This document shows positions 1 through 4,871 of a stretch of 6,361 nt of DNA, one piece after another. A model generated the notes under the pieces. It had not been told where the DNA came from. It was given only the letters and a program-made list of their open reading frames with translations, and made no database searches. How positions within the stretch are numbered: the stretch's first letter is position 1; each line of letters opens with the position of its first letter. Source of the stretch: Candidatus Bathyarchaeota archaeon (GTDB lineage: Archaea > Thermoproteota > Bathyarchaeia > 40CM-2-53-6); contig VBBB01000045.1 in the NCBI GenBank assembly GCA_005882955.1, forward strand, positions 1-6,361. Reading direction: 5' to 3'. The position numbers and the translations under genes are program-made.

Positions 1-539
1 GTCTTGACGACTAGGGCAACCGAGGGTTCAGTATCACCATAGTGACCGTCACTGTTGTACCACAGATCGATGTACAGCTTGCCGCTCTTGCTGGAATTAT
101 ATCCGGCGGCACTAAGAAGGCTTTCTGCAAGTGTTAGGTTGGGAGACCCTCCATATTTCGTCTTGAAGACTGCCTGCGAATAGGGCATTGACGGGGGAAT
201 CATGCTATAGATAGGAGTAGCCAACCCCAAGAAAATGTTGGTGTTTATCGCGTCACGATCGATTGCGTAGGCGAAAGCCTGACGTACCTTCGTATAATTA
301 GCAGCAGAAATCGGACTGCCATTTGGTCCCATGGGCGGCGTTGGGATATGGAACCCGACGAAACGGATTCGAGGACCTGCTCCAACATTTACAGTGATGG
401 CGGCCGCCGGGTGGCTTAGGAGGACGGCGGCGCTAACGCCCGCAACCACGACAACGGCTATGAGCGCGATTGCCAAAACATACTTTCGCTTCTTGTACCA
501 CACAATATGTGGAACGCTGCTCACGGGAACCTGAGCCAT
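1..539 (-). CDS. Family 5 (peptide/nickel type) ABC transporter substrate-binding protein, 5' part only, apparently lacking lobe I
   Basis: The ATG is at 539-537 and the frame stays open for 179 codons to the window edge, so the C-terminus is missing. The product has a short basic N-terminus (YKKRKY, residues 15-20), a hydrophobic helix at about 20-42 that fits a membrane anchor or uncleaved signal, and then a stretch typical of SBP_bac_5 lobe II: GPRIRFVGFH (55-64), VRQAFAYAIDRDAI (85-98) and IPPSMPY (114-120). Family members bind oligopeptides, nickel or sugars outside the cell and deliver them to a DppBCDF-type permease; the ligand cannot be read here. In full-length relatives the VRQA..AIDR motif lies some 250 or more residues from the start, but here it is at residue 85. 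The N-terminal lobe therefore looks deleted, with the frame kept. It could be a degraded paralogue or a diverged short form. No transporter genes are visible in the window. Family assignment is confident; function is not. Confidence 0.85.
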   Translation of the reverse strand, partial: MAQVPVSSVPHIVWYKKRKYVLAIALIAVVVVAGVSAAVLLSHPAAAITVNVGAGPRIRFVGFHIPTPPMGPNGSPISAANYTKVRQAFAYAIDRDAINTNIFLGLATPIYSMIPPSMPYSQAVFKTKYGGSPNLTLAESLLSAAGYNSSKSGKLYIDLWYNSDGHYGDTEPSVALVVK

Positions 540-670
540 AAGAAAAGTCCAGCTGTAAACCCGGCTTATGAGCATTATTGTTTTCTGCGAGTAATGCCCA
601 ACACACCCTCTACTCGACTATCCGCTTCAATGATTGTACCTTCTGCCTTACGAAATCCTCTCATAATTTG

Positions 671-678
671 GAAATATG
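671..678 (+). promoter_or_regulatory. Possible archaeal TATA box (GAAATATG) for the membrane protein at 699
   Basis: An AT-rich box is centred about 24 bases before the ATG at 699, the spacing expected for a leaderless archaeal transcript. No Shine-Dalgarno sequence precedes the ATG, which fits leaderless translation. Based on composition and spacing only. Confidence 0.3.
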
Positions 679-698
679 CGGATTCCTAATGTCATTGC

Positions 699-1292
699 AT
701 GTCCCGAGACATACTTAGGGGTCCTTTCAGGCATGGACTTACATTCATCGCGACACTCGCCTTCGTGATCAGCTTCTTTGGCTCTAGACTGTTCGCGACC
801 CTGTTTCCCAGCACTGTATTGATGCAGGGCGGGATCCACCTTCATCATTTCTGGTATGGTATTGCCCTGATCAGCGTTGCTGGCTGGATGGGTATTGCTT
901 GGAGGAATGAGAGGCTCTATCGGCTCTACGCGGTCCTGTACGGACTAGGAGCAGGATTTGTGGGGGACGAAGTTGGTCTGTTACTAACCTTCAACAACTA
1001 CCAGTCCGAACTCACATACCTGTTCTTCATCGCGGCCATTTCTTTCGTAATAATCGCAACACTCTTTCTTCGGTACCGGGCCCAGTTGAAGGAAGAACTT
1101 CTCAAACTCAGCTTCCGAGAACGAGCTGCCATGATAGGTGTCTACCTCACTGGTTTCTCTGTTTTCTTCTTCTTTCTCTCGTCAGGTGTCAGCCTTGTAG
1201 GAATCCCGCTAGCCCTAGCGGGTTTGACAATTCTGATTATGACATACGCCAGGCGTAGGAAAACACGAGCACCCGCCAGTCCGCCGTCCTAA
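699..1292 (+). CDS. Polytopic membrane protein of unknown function with HLHH and DE motifs
   Basis: The product has 197 residues and about six hydrophobic helices, at roughly 12-30, 45-66, 74-97, 105-125, 143-163 and 165-184. The C-terminal tail is basic (ARRRKTR), so it probably faces the cytoplasm. Two polar clusters sit next to or within predicted helices: GIHLHHFWYG (45-54, His47, His49, His50) and GDEVGLLLTF (89-98, Asp90, Glu91), with YQSELTY (101-107) just after. I recall similar HHxxxG...DExGLxLT membrane proteins in archaea and actinobacteria without a known function. The clustered His, Asp and Glu residues would suit metal binding or an intramembrane active site, but that is inference. 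It is divergent from the binding-protein gene and separated from it by 159 bases. The start was chosen as an ATG with a TATA-like box upstream. Confidence 0.85.
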   Translation: MSRDILRGPFRHGLTFIATLAFVISFFGSRLFATLFPSTVLMQGGIHLHHFWYGIALISVAGWMGIAWRNERLYRLYAVLYGLGAGFVGDEVGLLLTFNNYQSELTYLFFIAAISFVIIATLFLRYRAQLKEELLKLSFRERAAMIGVYLTGFSVFFFFLSSGVSLVGIPLALAGLTILIMTYARRRKTRAPASPPS

Positions 1293-1349
1293 CATGTCGC
1301 GCGTCCGCTCTTGCTCTCTGAAGGGTGACTGGATAGTTTTCGAGAAGTC

Positions 1350-1517
1350 TTAGATTGTTACGGTTGCTTCCACGGGCTTTGACATTTCGAGAGCTTTGTC
1401 TCTCGGCACATCCATCTGGTGGATTTCCCTGGCGTGGAGTTGTACGTGCTCGACTAGCTCGTCGTCTGATTGTGCTCTTACCATGAAGCCGCAGTCGCAG
1501 TTTACCTGCTTCGCCAT
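1350..1517 (-). CDS. DUF1059 family small metal-binding-type protein
   Basis: This 55-residue protein begins MAKQVNCDCGFMVRAQ at ATG 1517-1515 and ends at TAA 1352-1350. It matches the DUF1059 pattern as I know it: an N-terminal CxCG (Cys7, Cys9), an acidic DDELVEH segment (18-24), and a histidine-rich helix (His24, His28, His33) followed by Met35. The Cys and His spacing suggests a small zinc or other metal site, and the family is described as predicted small metal-binding proteins; its actual role is unknown. Residues after about 45 are less conserved. A purine-rich leader (GAAGGGAAGAAAA) precedes the ATG and a TATA-like box lies about 35-40 bases upstream. The upstream side of its promoter is now occupied by the MITE-like element at 1570-1970. 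Confidence 0.88.
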   Translation of the reverse strand: MAKQVNCDCGFMVRAQSDDELVEHVQLHAREIHQMDVPRDKALEMSKPVEATVTI

Positions 1518-1550
1518 TTTTTCTTCCCTTCGCGATTCGTCGTAGTTCCT

Positions 1551-1558
1551 AATAAAAT
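1551..1558 (-). promoter_or_regulatory. Possible TATA box (TTTTATTA on the minus strand) for the DUF1059 gene
   Basis: Read on the minus strand the box is TTTTATTA, 34-41 bases before the ATG at 1517. Transcription would begin near 1525-1527 and leave a leader of about ten purine-rich bases. The left target duplication of the inserted element starts only four bases beyond the box, so this core promoter is directly next to the insertion. Based on composition and spacing only. Confidence 0.4.
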
Positions 1559-1561
1559 GGC

Positions 1562-1569
1562 TACACCAG
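1562..1569 (+). repeat. Left 8-bp target site duplication, TACACCAG
   Basis: The octamer is identical to and in the same orientation as 1971-1978, immediately outside the left terminal inverted repeat. It is the expected trace of a transposase that makes an 8-bp staggered cut. Confidence 0.8.
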
Positions 1570-1595
1570 GGCTTTGGTAAGTTATCGTCGGATGA
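1570..1595 (+). repeat. Left terminal inverted repeat of the MITE-like element
   Basis: It begins GGCTTTGG and continues through TAAGTTATCGTCGGATGA. Compared with the reverse complement of 1945-1970 it differs at positions 3, 5, 8 and 21 of 26. Confidence 0.82.
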
Positions 1596-1706
1596 TCATG
1601 ACTGTTAACTTCGTCGGACAGCAAGAAACGTCAATCATGGAAAAATAGAGTCGGTGGATTGCCTTTCGTGCATGATATCTAGAGTCTCCTTACAAACGTC
1701 TTCCCC

Positions 1707-1829
1707 ATGAACGCCCAACCTAAGAAGGGAAAGTCAAGCGATTCGCTGATAATAGTAGCTGTCATTGTGTTCATTGCTTGGTGGATTCTCTTGATAGTTG
1801 TCTTCGTGCTACTCGCAGGTCGTCATTGA
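1707..1829 (+). CDS. Possible 40-residue single-helix membrane peptide inside the MITE-like element
   Basis: The frame runs from ATG 1707 to TGA 1829. The product has a basic, hydrophilic N-terminus (NAQPKKGKSSDS, residues 2-13), one strongly hydrophobic helix (LIIVAVIVFIAWWILLIVVF, residues 14-33) and a short end, LLAGRH. This K-rich head plus single helix is a credible small membrane protein, and the helix contains no charged residue. It lies entirely within the element. It may be a passenger gene, the remnant of a captured gene, or chance. No good ribosome-binding site was seen, and CATGATATC at 1671-1679 is only a weak TATA candidate. No family was recognised. Confidence 0.4.
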   Translation: MNAQPKKGKSSDSLIIVAVIVFIAWWILLIVVFVLLAGRH

Positions 1830-1944
1830 CCAGTACATCATGTTACTTTCTATGCCTAAGCACTGAGCGGTGATAGATTGCTGAGTTTTAGAGTGCCTAT
1901 GTACTCGTTGGAACACAAGTCGCGACGACAGTTACCACACTCAT

Positions 1945-1970
1945 TCATCTGACGATAACTTAACAGAACC
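1945..1970 (-). repeat. Right terminal inverted repeat of the MITE-like element
   Basis: Read on the minus strand from 1970 it begins GGTTCTGT and continues through TAAGTTATCGTCAGATGA, matching the left end at 22 of 26 positions. Its outer boundary adjoins the right copy of TACACCAG. Confidence 0.82.
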
Positions 1971-1978
1971 TACACCAG
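1971..1978 (+). repeat. Right 8-bp target site duplication, TACACCAG
   Basis: Exact direct copy of 1562-1569, directly outside the right inverted repeat. Its last bases, CCAG, can also pair as the foot of the GC-rich hairpin that follows. Confidence 0.8.
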
Positions 1979-2021
1979 TGCGGGGGAGGGTCGACCCCGG
2001 TTTGCGGGGTGCCCGGTCTGG
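1975..2021 (+). other. GC-rich stem-loop next to the MITE-like element, possible terminator or small RNA
   Basis: Nested pairings are visible: ACCCCG (1994-1999) with CGGGGT (2005-2010) around a GTTTG loop, GGG (1988-1990) with CCC (2012-2014), and CCAG (1975-1978) with CTGG (2018-2021). A run of five T follows at 2032-2036, as at an archaeal terminator or the 3' end of a small RNA. No tRNA A or B box was found. No plus-strand gene ends just upstream apart from the doubtful ORF in the element, so what it would terminate is unclear. Confidence 0.35.
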
Positions 2022-2130
2022 AATCGCAGCGTTTTTCAGTCGTCAGGTTCCACTATCAAATCAGAAGCGCTTATCTGAGACGTAGACGGTAATGATCAGG
2101 TGAAGGCGTCGAGCCTGGCATAGACGAGAA

Positions 2131-2739
2131 TTGAGGCTTATTCGTCGAATAGACGTCCTGGCGTTATTGGGTGCTATTGTAGCGCTGTTTCTGGGCCCGG
2201 CGAGTGGACCCTGGTGGAGTATTACTGGAGCTACGACGAGCAAACTTCTGACCGTCCAAGTCTCCCCGTTTTACCTACAAGCTGACGCTACCGGGTTCTC
2301 CCCGAGCACATTCTTCTCCGTTCCTTTAGGATCATTCACTAGCCTGTTGTTGATCTTGAGCATGATCGCTCTAGGCGCTTCGAGCTTTCATCCAGGGACA
2401 TGGTGGAGCAAGCTGGCCGTTTATTTCAGCCTCTGCTCAATGACTGAGCTCTACCTCAGTTTTCTCTTGATGTATCATGGCGCTCTGACTATGCTGCTTG
2501 GGGCATACGGTATCCTACCGCCCTACTCGGGTACGAGCCTTCTACCAGCCAATGTTGTGGGTCTCGACCTCAACAGCCACCCCAACCCACTCGTGACCGC
2601 AAGTTTCAGCCTCCCATTCTACCTCGGCTTCCTGAGCATCGGACTCATCACGACTAGTCTAATCGTCAACGGTATTGTTGACAGTAGAAAGACGCGTGAA
2701 AGGCGAGGCGTCGGCGCTATTTTCACAAACAATTCATAA
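2131..2739 (+). CDS. Four-helix membrane protein of unknown function
   Basis: The protein has 202 residues. Likely membrane helices lie at about 8-25, 67-84, 93-119 and 158-183, with a basic N-terminus (RLIRR) and a basic C-terminal tail (DSRKTRERRG). This puts both ends in the cytoplasm and leaves a roughly 40-residue outer loop containing GPWWS (26-30) and SPFYLQ (45-50), plus a second outer loop with NSHPNP (148-153). PWWxxxG...SPF loops recur in membrane proteins of Thermoproteota as I recall, without an assigned role. The first possible start after the in-frame stop at 2101 is TTG 2131; a second TTG at 2167 would remove much of the first helix. AGGTGA at 2099-2104 is too far upstream to serve TTG 2131 well, so the start is uncertain. 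A hairpin follows the stop codon directly. Confidence 0.75.
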   Translation: MRLIRRIDVLALLGAIVALFLGPASGPWWSITGATTSKLLTVQVSPFYLQADATGFSPSTFFSVPLGSFTSLLLILSMIALGASSFHPGTWWSKLAVYFSLCSMTELYLSFLLMYHGALTMLLGAYGILPPYSGTSLLPANVVGLDLNSHPNPLVTASFSLPFYLGFLSIGLITTSLIVNGIVDSRKTRERRGVGAIFTNNS

Positions 2740-2777
2740 CCATAGATCGTCCAAAAGGCTTCTCTGCAGCTATGGTT
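2738..2777 (+). terminator. Hairpin at the stop codon of the 2131-2739 gene
   Basis: AACCATAG (2738-2745) and CTATGGTT (2770-2777) form a perfect 8-bp inverted repeat around a 24-base loop, overlapping the TAA stop. No long T run follows, so this could be a 3' end stabiliser rather than a terminator. Confidence 0.35.
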
Positions 2778-3022
2778 TCCGATGCATTGACCAGGACGAG
2801 CAACTTGTAATCGGAATGGACTCGAAGGAATGAATTCTAAAACGTCACTTAGGAGGTCGTTGAGGGGGCGTTGGCGGCGCCAAGACGGGCGCAGGAGCCT
2901 CAGAACAGGCACAATCCATCCGCCTAGGTAATCAGACAGAACTGTCCTAACTCGCGGAGAGTGTTTCGAAAAACTTCATCAACTCTTCGTTGAAACTTCG
3001 GACCCAGTCTGCGTGTGCCGGA
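2778..3022. other. Intergenic region without a convincing gene; contains a short dyad
   Basis: I see no believable coding frame here. The only minus-strand frame that crosses it runs back over the 2131-2739 gene and is low in complexity. A near-palindrome, GACAG-AA-CTGTC (2935-2946), lies about 77 bases before the preferred start of the TfoX-like gene and could be an operator. GTTGGCGGCGCCAAG near 2870-2884 forms only a small five-pair hairpin. Confidence 0.35.
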
Positions 3023-3376
3023 TTGAAGATTCCTCGTCCTGACAAGGAGTCCGTGGATCTCTTCCGGTCTCTTGTACCGAAAGATTATCGAGTGACGGTC
3101 CGGCCGATGTTTGGCAACATTTCCGCTTTCGTTAATGGGAACATGTTCTTCGGAGTATTCGGAAACGACCTATTCGTACGACTGTCAAATGAAGATCAAT
3201 TGGAGCTTCGCAAGAACAAAGGGTCGTCAATGCTGGAACCGTTGAAGGGTAAGCCCATGAAGGACTACGTCGTCCTGCCCAAGACTTGGAGAGCCAGGCC
3301 GGAGACGCTTCGTTCCTGGATTTCGAAATCACTTGAATGGTCGAGCAAGTTACCGCCTAAGAAGGCAAAAAAATAG
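3023..3376 (+). CDS. Stand-alone TfoX N-terminal domain protein
   Basis: From TTG 3023 the product has 117 residues. It carries the TfoX/Sxy N-terminal domain signature: VTVRPMFGNISAFVNGNMF, then GVFGNDLFVRLS, GKPMKDYVVLP, a W...LRSWI..SL helix, and a lysine-rich end, LPPKKAKK. In bacteria Sxy/TfoX is a CRP-S regulon coactivator in competence, but single-domain relatives like this one are widespread and their role is unknown. I prefer TTG 3023 over TTG 2990 because close relatives, as I remember them, begin MKIPKPD, which matches the KIPRPD that follows this codon; the 11 extra residues from 2990 (ending SACAG) look unrelated. Neither start has a Shine-Dalgarno site. A small hairpin lies just after the stop and a dyad lies upstream. 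Confidence 0.85.
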   Translation: MKIPRPDKESVDLFRSLVPKDYRVTVRPMFGNISAFVNGNMFFGVFGNDLFVRLSNEDQLELRKNKGSSMLEPLKGKPMKDYVVLPKTWRARPETLRSWISKSLEWSSKLPPKKAKK

Positions 3377-3382
3377 TAAGTC

Positions 3383-3402
3383 TTGAGGATAGCTATTCTC
3401 AG
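3383..3402 (+). terminator. Small hairpin after the TfoX-like gene
   Basis: TTGAGGAT (3383-3390) pairs with ATTCTCAG (3395-3402), including two G-T pairs, around an AGCT loop, starting six bases after the stop. There is no T run, so termination is only one option; the near-palindromic core GGATAGCTATTC could also bind a protein. Confidence 0.25.
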
Positions 3403-3468
3403 AGTGGTCGTCTCTGGATTTGGACCTGAAAGCGACTCTCAAGTCAGGAAGGGAATAGAAGTATAGCC

Positions 3469-3954
3469 ATGCAAACGATAGAAGAGCATATGTCTGACAC
3501 AGACCTGGAGTTTCATCGAAAAGTCGCTGCCGAATGTTTCAACAGAACTTGGGATTACCTCAAGCAGAAGAACAGAAGTCTCGACGACGACCAGATGATG
3601 CTGAATCTAGCACACGCGTCAAGATATCACTGGAGCCTCATTGGGAAGCCCTGGAACTTCACAGCTGGCGACTGGCAGATCTCTCGGGTCTACGCCGCAC
3701 TAAACCAGGCGGACCTCGCGCTCGGCTTTGCAAAGAAAGCCCTTGAAATTTCTAAGAATCACAATCTCTCGGAAGCTCTCACCTTTGCATATGAGGGCAT
3801 GGCACGGGCTCATGCCGTGGCAAGGGAGTATCCCCTCGCCAGGGAGTTCGTCAGCAAGGCTCGCGAGCAGCTGCGCGTTGTGAGTCTAGACGATGAGGAC
3901 CGAAAGACCTACTCGGATCAGATCGATGAGACAGAGCGGATGATACCCAAGTAG
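3469..3954 (+). CDS. Conserved helical (TPR-like) protein of unknown function, HASRYHW motif
   Basis: The product is a soluble, almost wholly helical protein of 161 residues. Conserved-looking blocks are FNRTWDYL (24-31), DDDQMMLNLAHASRYHW (39-55), GDWQISRVYAALNQADLAL (67-85) and FAYEGMARAHA (107-117). The last two resemble paired helices of a tetratricopeptide repeat, with the small and aromatic residues spaced as in TPR units. I recall bacterial and archaeal proteins with this HASRYHW...WQISRVYA pattern, all without a known function. The invariant-looking His49, His54 and Trp55 could form a binding or catalytic site, but this is inference. GGAAGGG (3447-3453) lies rather far from ATG 3469; ATG 3490 is the alternative start. 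It is on the same strand as the TfoX-like gene, 92 bases downstream. Confidence 0.85.
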   Translation: MQTIEEHMSDTDLEFHRKVAAECFNRTWDYLKQKNRSLDDDQMMLNLAHASRYHWSLIGKPWNFTAGDWQISRVYAALNQADLALGFAKKALEISKNHNLSEALTFAYEGMARAHAVAREYPLAREFVSKAREQLRVVSLDDEDRKTYSDQIDETERMIPK

Positions 3955-3961
3955 CTCTAAT

Positions 3962-3999
3962 GAGACTCATCTGAGCATTTTTCGCAGATGAATTCTCTC
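3962..3999. terminator. Inverted repeat between two convergent genes, possible bidirectional terminator
   Basis: TCATCTG (3967-3973) and CAGATGA (3985-3991) form a 7-bp stem, extended by GAGA (3962-3965) with TCTC (3996-3999) after a small bulge. The loop holds a run of five T. It fills the 47 bases between the stop at 3954 (plus) and the stop at 4002 (minus), the expected place for a shared transcription end. Confidence 0.5.
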
Positions 4000-4001
4000 A
4001 G

Positions 4002-4373
4002 CTAGACATCTCTCTTGGAAGGTTTTGATGGTTTCTTGATTGTCTGTTTCGGGAGTCGGAGGGTTCGAGGCTTGTAGGGTTTGACAGGGCCCTTCTTGCT
4101 TCGTCCTAGTCCCGCGGGCTCGATATTGCCTTCTTCCTCAAGCTTCTTCAGTATTCTAGAGATTGCTTCTTCTTTCTGGTCGAAGACCCATGCAACTTCG
4201 TAGGTGTAGGTGGCTCTGCGGTCTTTGATCCAGCGGGATCGTATCATTTCCTGTACGAGGAGTTGGAGTCCGCTGGGTCCGACTTTTTTCATTCCTTTGA
4301 TTACGTCTTGCAGATTCTGTTTGTAGTCCGCTAGGAAAGGGTCTCTTGCCTCGAGTCTGTCCAATCGGCTCAT
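4002..4373 (-). CDS. Small basic protein of unknown function with a winged-helix-like middle
   Basis: The protein has 123 residues. The N-terminal half is helical (about 11-48). A central part (52-85: Tyr56, Tyr58, AWVFDQKEEAISRILKKLEE, then EGNIEP) reads like helix-turn-helix followed by a strand, as in winged-helix DNA-binding domains. The C-terminal tail from about 92 is very rich in Lys, Pro and Arg and is probably disordered; it could contact nucleic acid. I do not recognise a named family. DNA binding is inferred from fold-like pattern and charge only. The ATG at 4373 has a strong GGAGG site seven bases upstream, which makes this start secure. Confidence 0.75.
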   Translation of the reverse strand: MSRLDRLEARDPFLADYKQNLQDVIKGMKKVGPSGLQLLVQEMIRSRWIKDRRATYTYEVAWVFDQKEEAISRILKKLEEEGNIEPAGLGRSKKGPVKPYKPRTLRLPKQTIKKPSKPSKRDV

Positions 4374-4380
4374 TAGGCCG

Positions 4381-4387
4381 CCTCCTT
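4381..4387 (-). promoter_or_regulatory. Strong Shine-Dalgarno site (AAGGAGG) of the 4002-4373 gene
   Basis: On the minus strand AAGGAGG lies seven bases before the ATG. It is the clearest ribosome-binding site in the window and contrasts with the other genes, most of which have none. Confidence 0.75.
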
Positions 4388-4514
4388 GCTAACTGTTCTC
4401 TTGAGTTTGATCAGTTTCACGCAGCTCATCTAGTCCGTTACTTACGGCTCTACCTCTTGTTATTATTCACGAGAGTATGCTAACTGCGTTTAGGTCAGGT
4501 TCTTCGGGGGTTCA

Positions 4515-4871
4515 GTGTCGGGAAGAACAATTCCTTCATGGCGAATGGTCGTGGAAGCAGAAATTGCTAAGCTGAGAAAGTTCCAAGAGTTTCTTCGAAC
4601 GGAGGATAAGCTGGTGTTCCAGGATCTTCTGAACCAGTGCAAGCTCTACGCTCCCTACGCCAGCACCATGGCCTCTACAATAAAGGAAGTGCCACTGTTC
4701 ATTTCAATGCTTTTCGGCCAGCACAAGAGGATCATCGAACTGGAAAAAAAGATACTGATGCTTGAAACACTAGCAACAAAGACTGAGACAACAGTTTCCG
4801 CGCGGACAGTTCAAGGACCCGTCGAAAAGGTAGAGGATAGCATAGTTCAGACGAACAGATCCTCTTGCTAG
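4515..4871 (+). CDS. Small archaeal-type protein of unknown function (SGRTxPSWR start, C-terminal coiled coil)
   Basis: The product has 118 residues, starts at GTG 4515 and ends at TAG 4869-4871. It opens SGRTIPSWRMVVEAEIAKL (2-20), a helix with the arrangement seen in small archaeal proteins that start GRT-P-(S/T)-x-R, including haloarchaeal ones. A middle segment (about 25-60) is helical. KEVPLFISMLFGQHKRIIELEKK (57-79) leads into a short coiled coil, and the tail from about 88 is polar and probably disordered. From memory it resembles haloarchaeal DUF8156-type proteins (also an E-P..xxLL..Q..RI..LE core), but this needs a profile search. No enzyme motif is visible. The upstream GGGGG tract (4506-4510) is at best a weak ribosome-binding site. 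Its stop overlaps that of the convergent gene. Confidence 0.78.
   Translation: MSGRTIPSWRMVVEAEIAKLRKFQEFLRTEDKLVFQDLLNQCKLYAPYASTMASTIKEVPLFISMLFGQHKRIIELEKKILMLETLATKTETTVSARTVQGPVEKVEDSIVQTNRSSC

Larger units (their letters stand above)
1570..1970. mobile_element. MITE-like non-autonomous element, 401 bp, with inverted ends and an 8-bp target duplication
   Basis: The segment is bounded by 26-bp imperfect terminal inverted repeats, both starting GG and sharing the core TAAGTTATCGTC and then GATGA after one variable base; 22 of 26 positions match. Weaker similarity continues inward for about 20 bases (TAACT, then TCGTCG, on both sides). Outside each end is the exact direct repeat TACACCAG. 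There is no transposase frame, so any movement would depend on a transposase supplied from elsewhere. GG ends with 8-bp duplications occur in IS6, ISL3, IS1595 and some IS1 family members; I cannot choose among them without a search. The interior holds a 40-codon frame (1707-1829). Exact duplication implies a fairly recent insertion, while the four differences between the ends imply some ageing or natural asymmetry. Confidence 0.8.

Noticed and set aside
331..689. Plus-strand open frames at 331-534 and 507-689
   Set aside because: They lie opposite the binding-protein gene and its upstream region. Their translations show no family pattern, whereas the minus-strand product is clearly SBP_bac_5.
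1561..1978. Reading CTACACCAG as part of the element's ends rather than as target duplication
   Set aside because: It is a direct, not inverted, repeat; the two 26-base ends align without gaps only if the element starts at 1570 and stops at 1970, leaving an 8-bp duplication.
1979..2040. A tRNA in the GC-rich segment
   Set aside because: Neither strand shows the A box, a GGTTCRA-type T loop, or a 7-bp acceptor stem at the right distance.
2619..2912. Minus-strand 97-codon frame
   Set aside because: It overlaps the end of the 2131-2739 membrane protein, starts at a GTG with no ribosome-binding site, and has an arginine-rich, unpatterned sequence typical of an antisense shadow.
3534..3746. Plus-strand 70-codon frame inside the HASRYHW gene, and the minus-strand frame 3132-3332 inside the TfoX-like gene
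   Set aside because: Both are out-of-frame or antisense to genes with clear conserved motifs.
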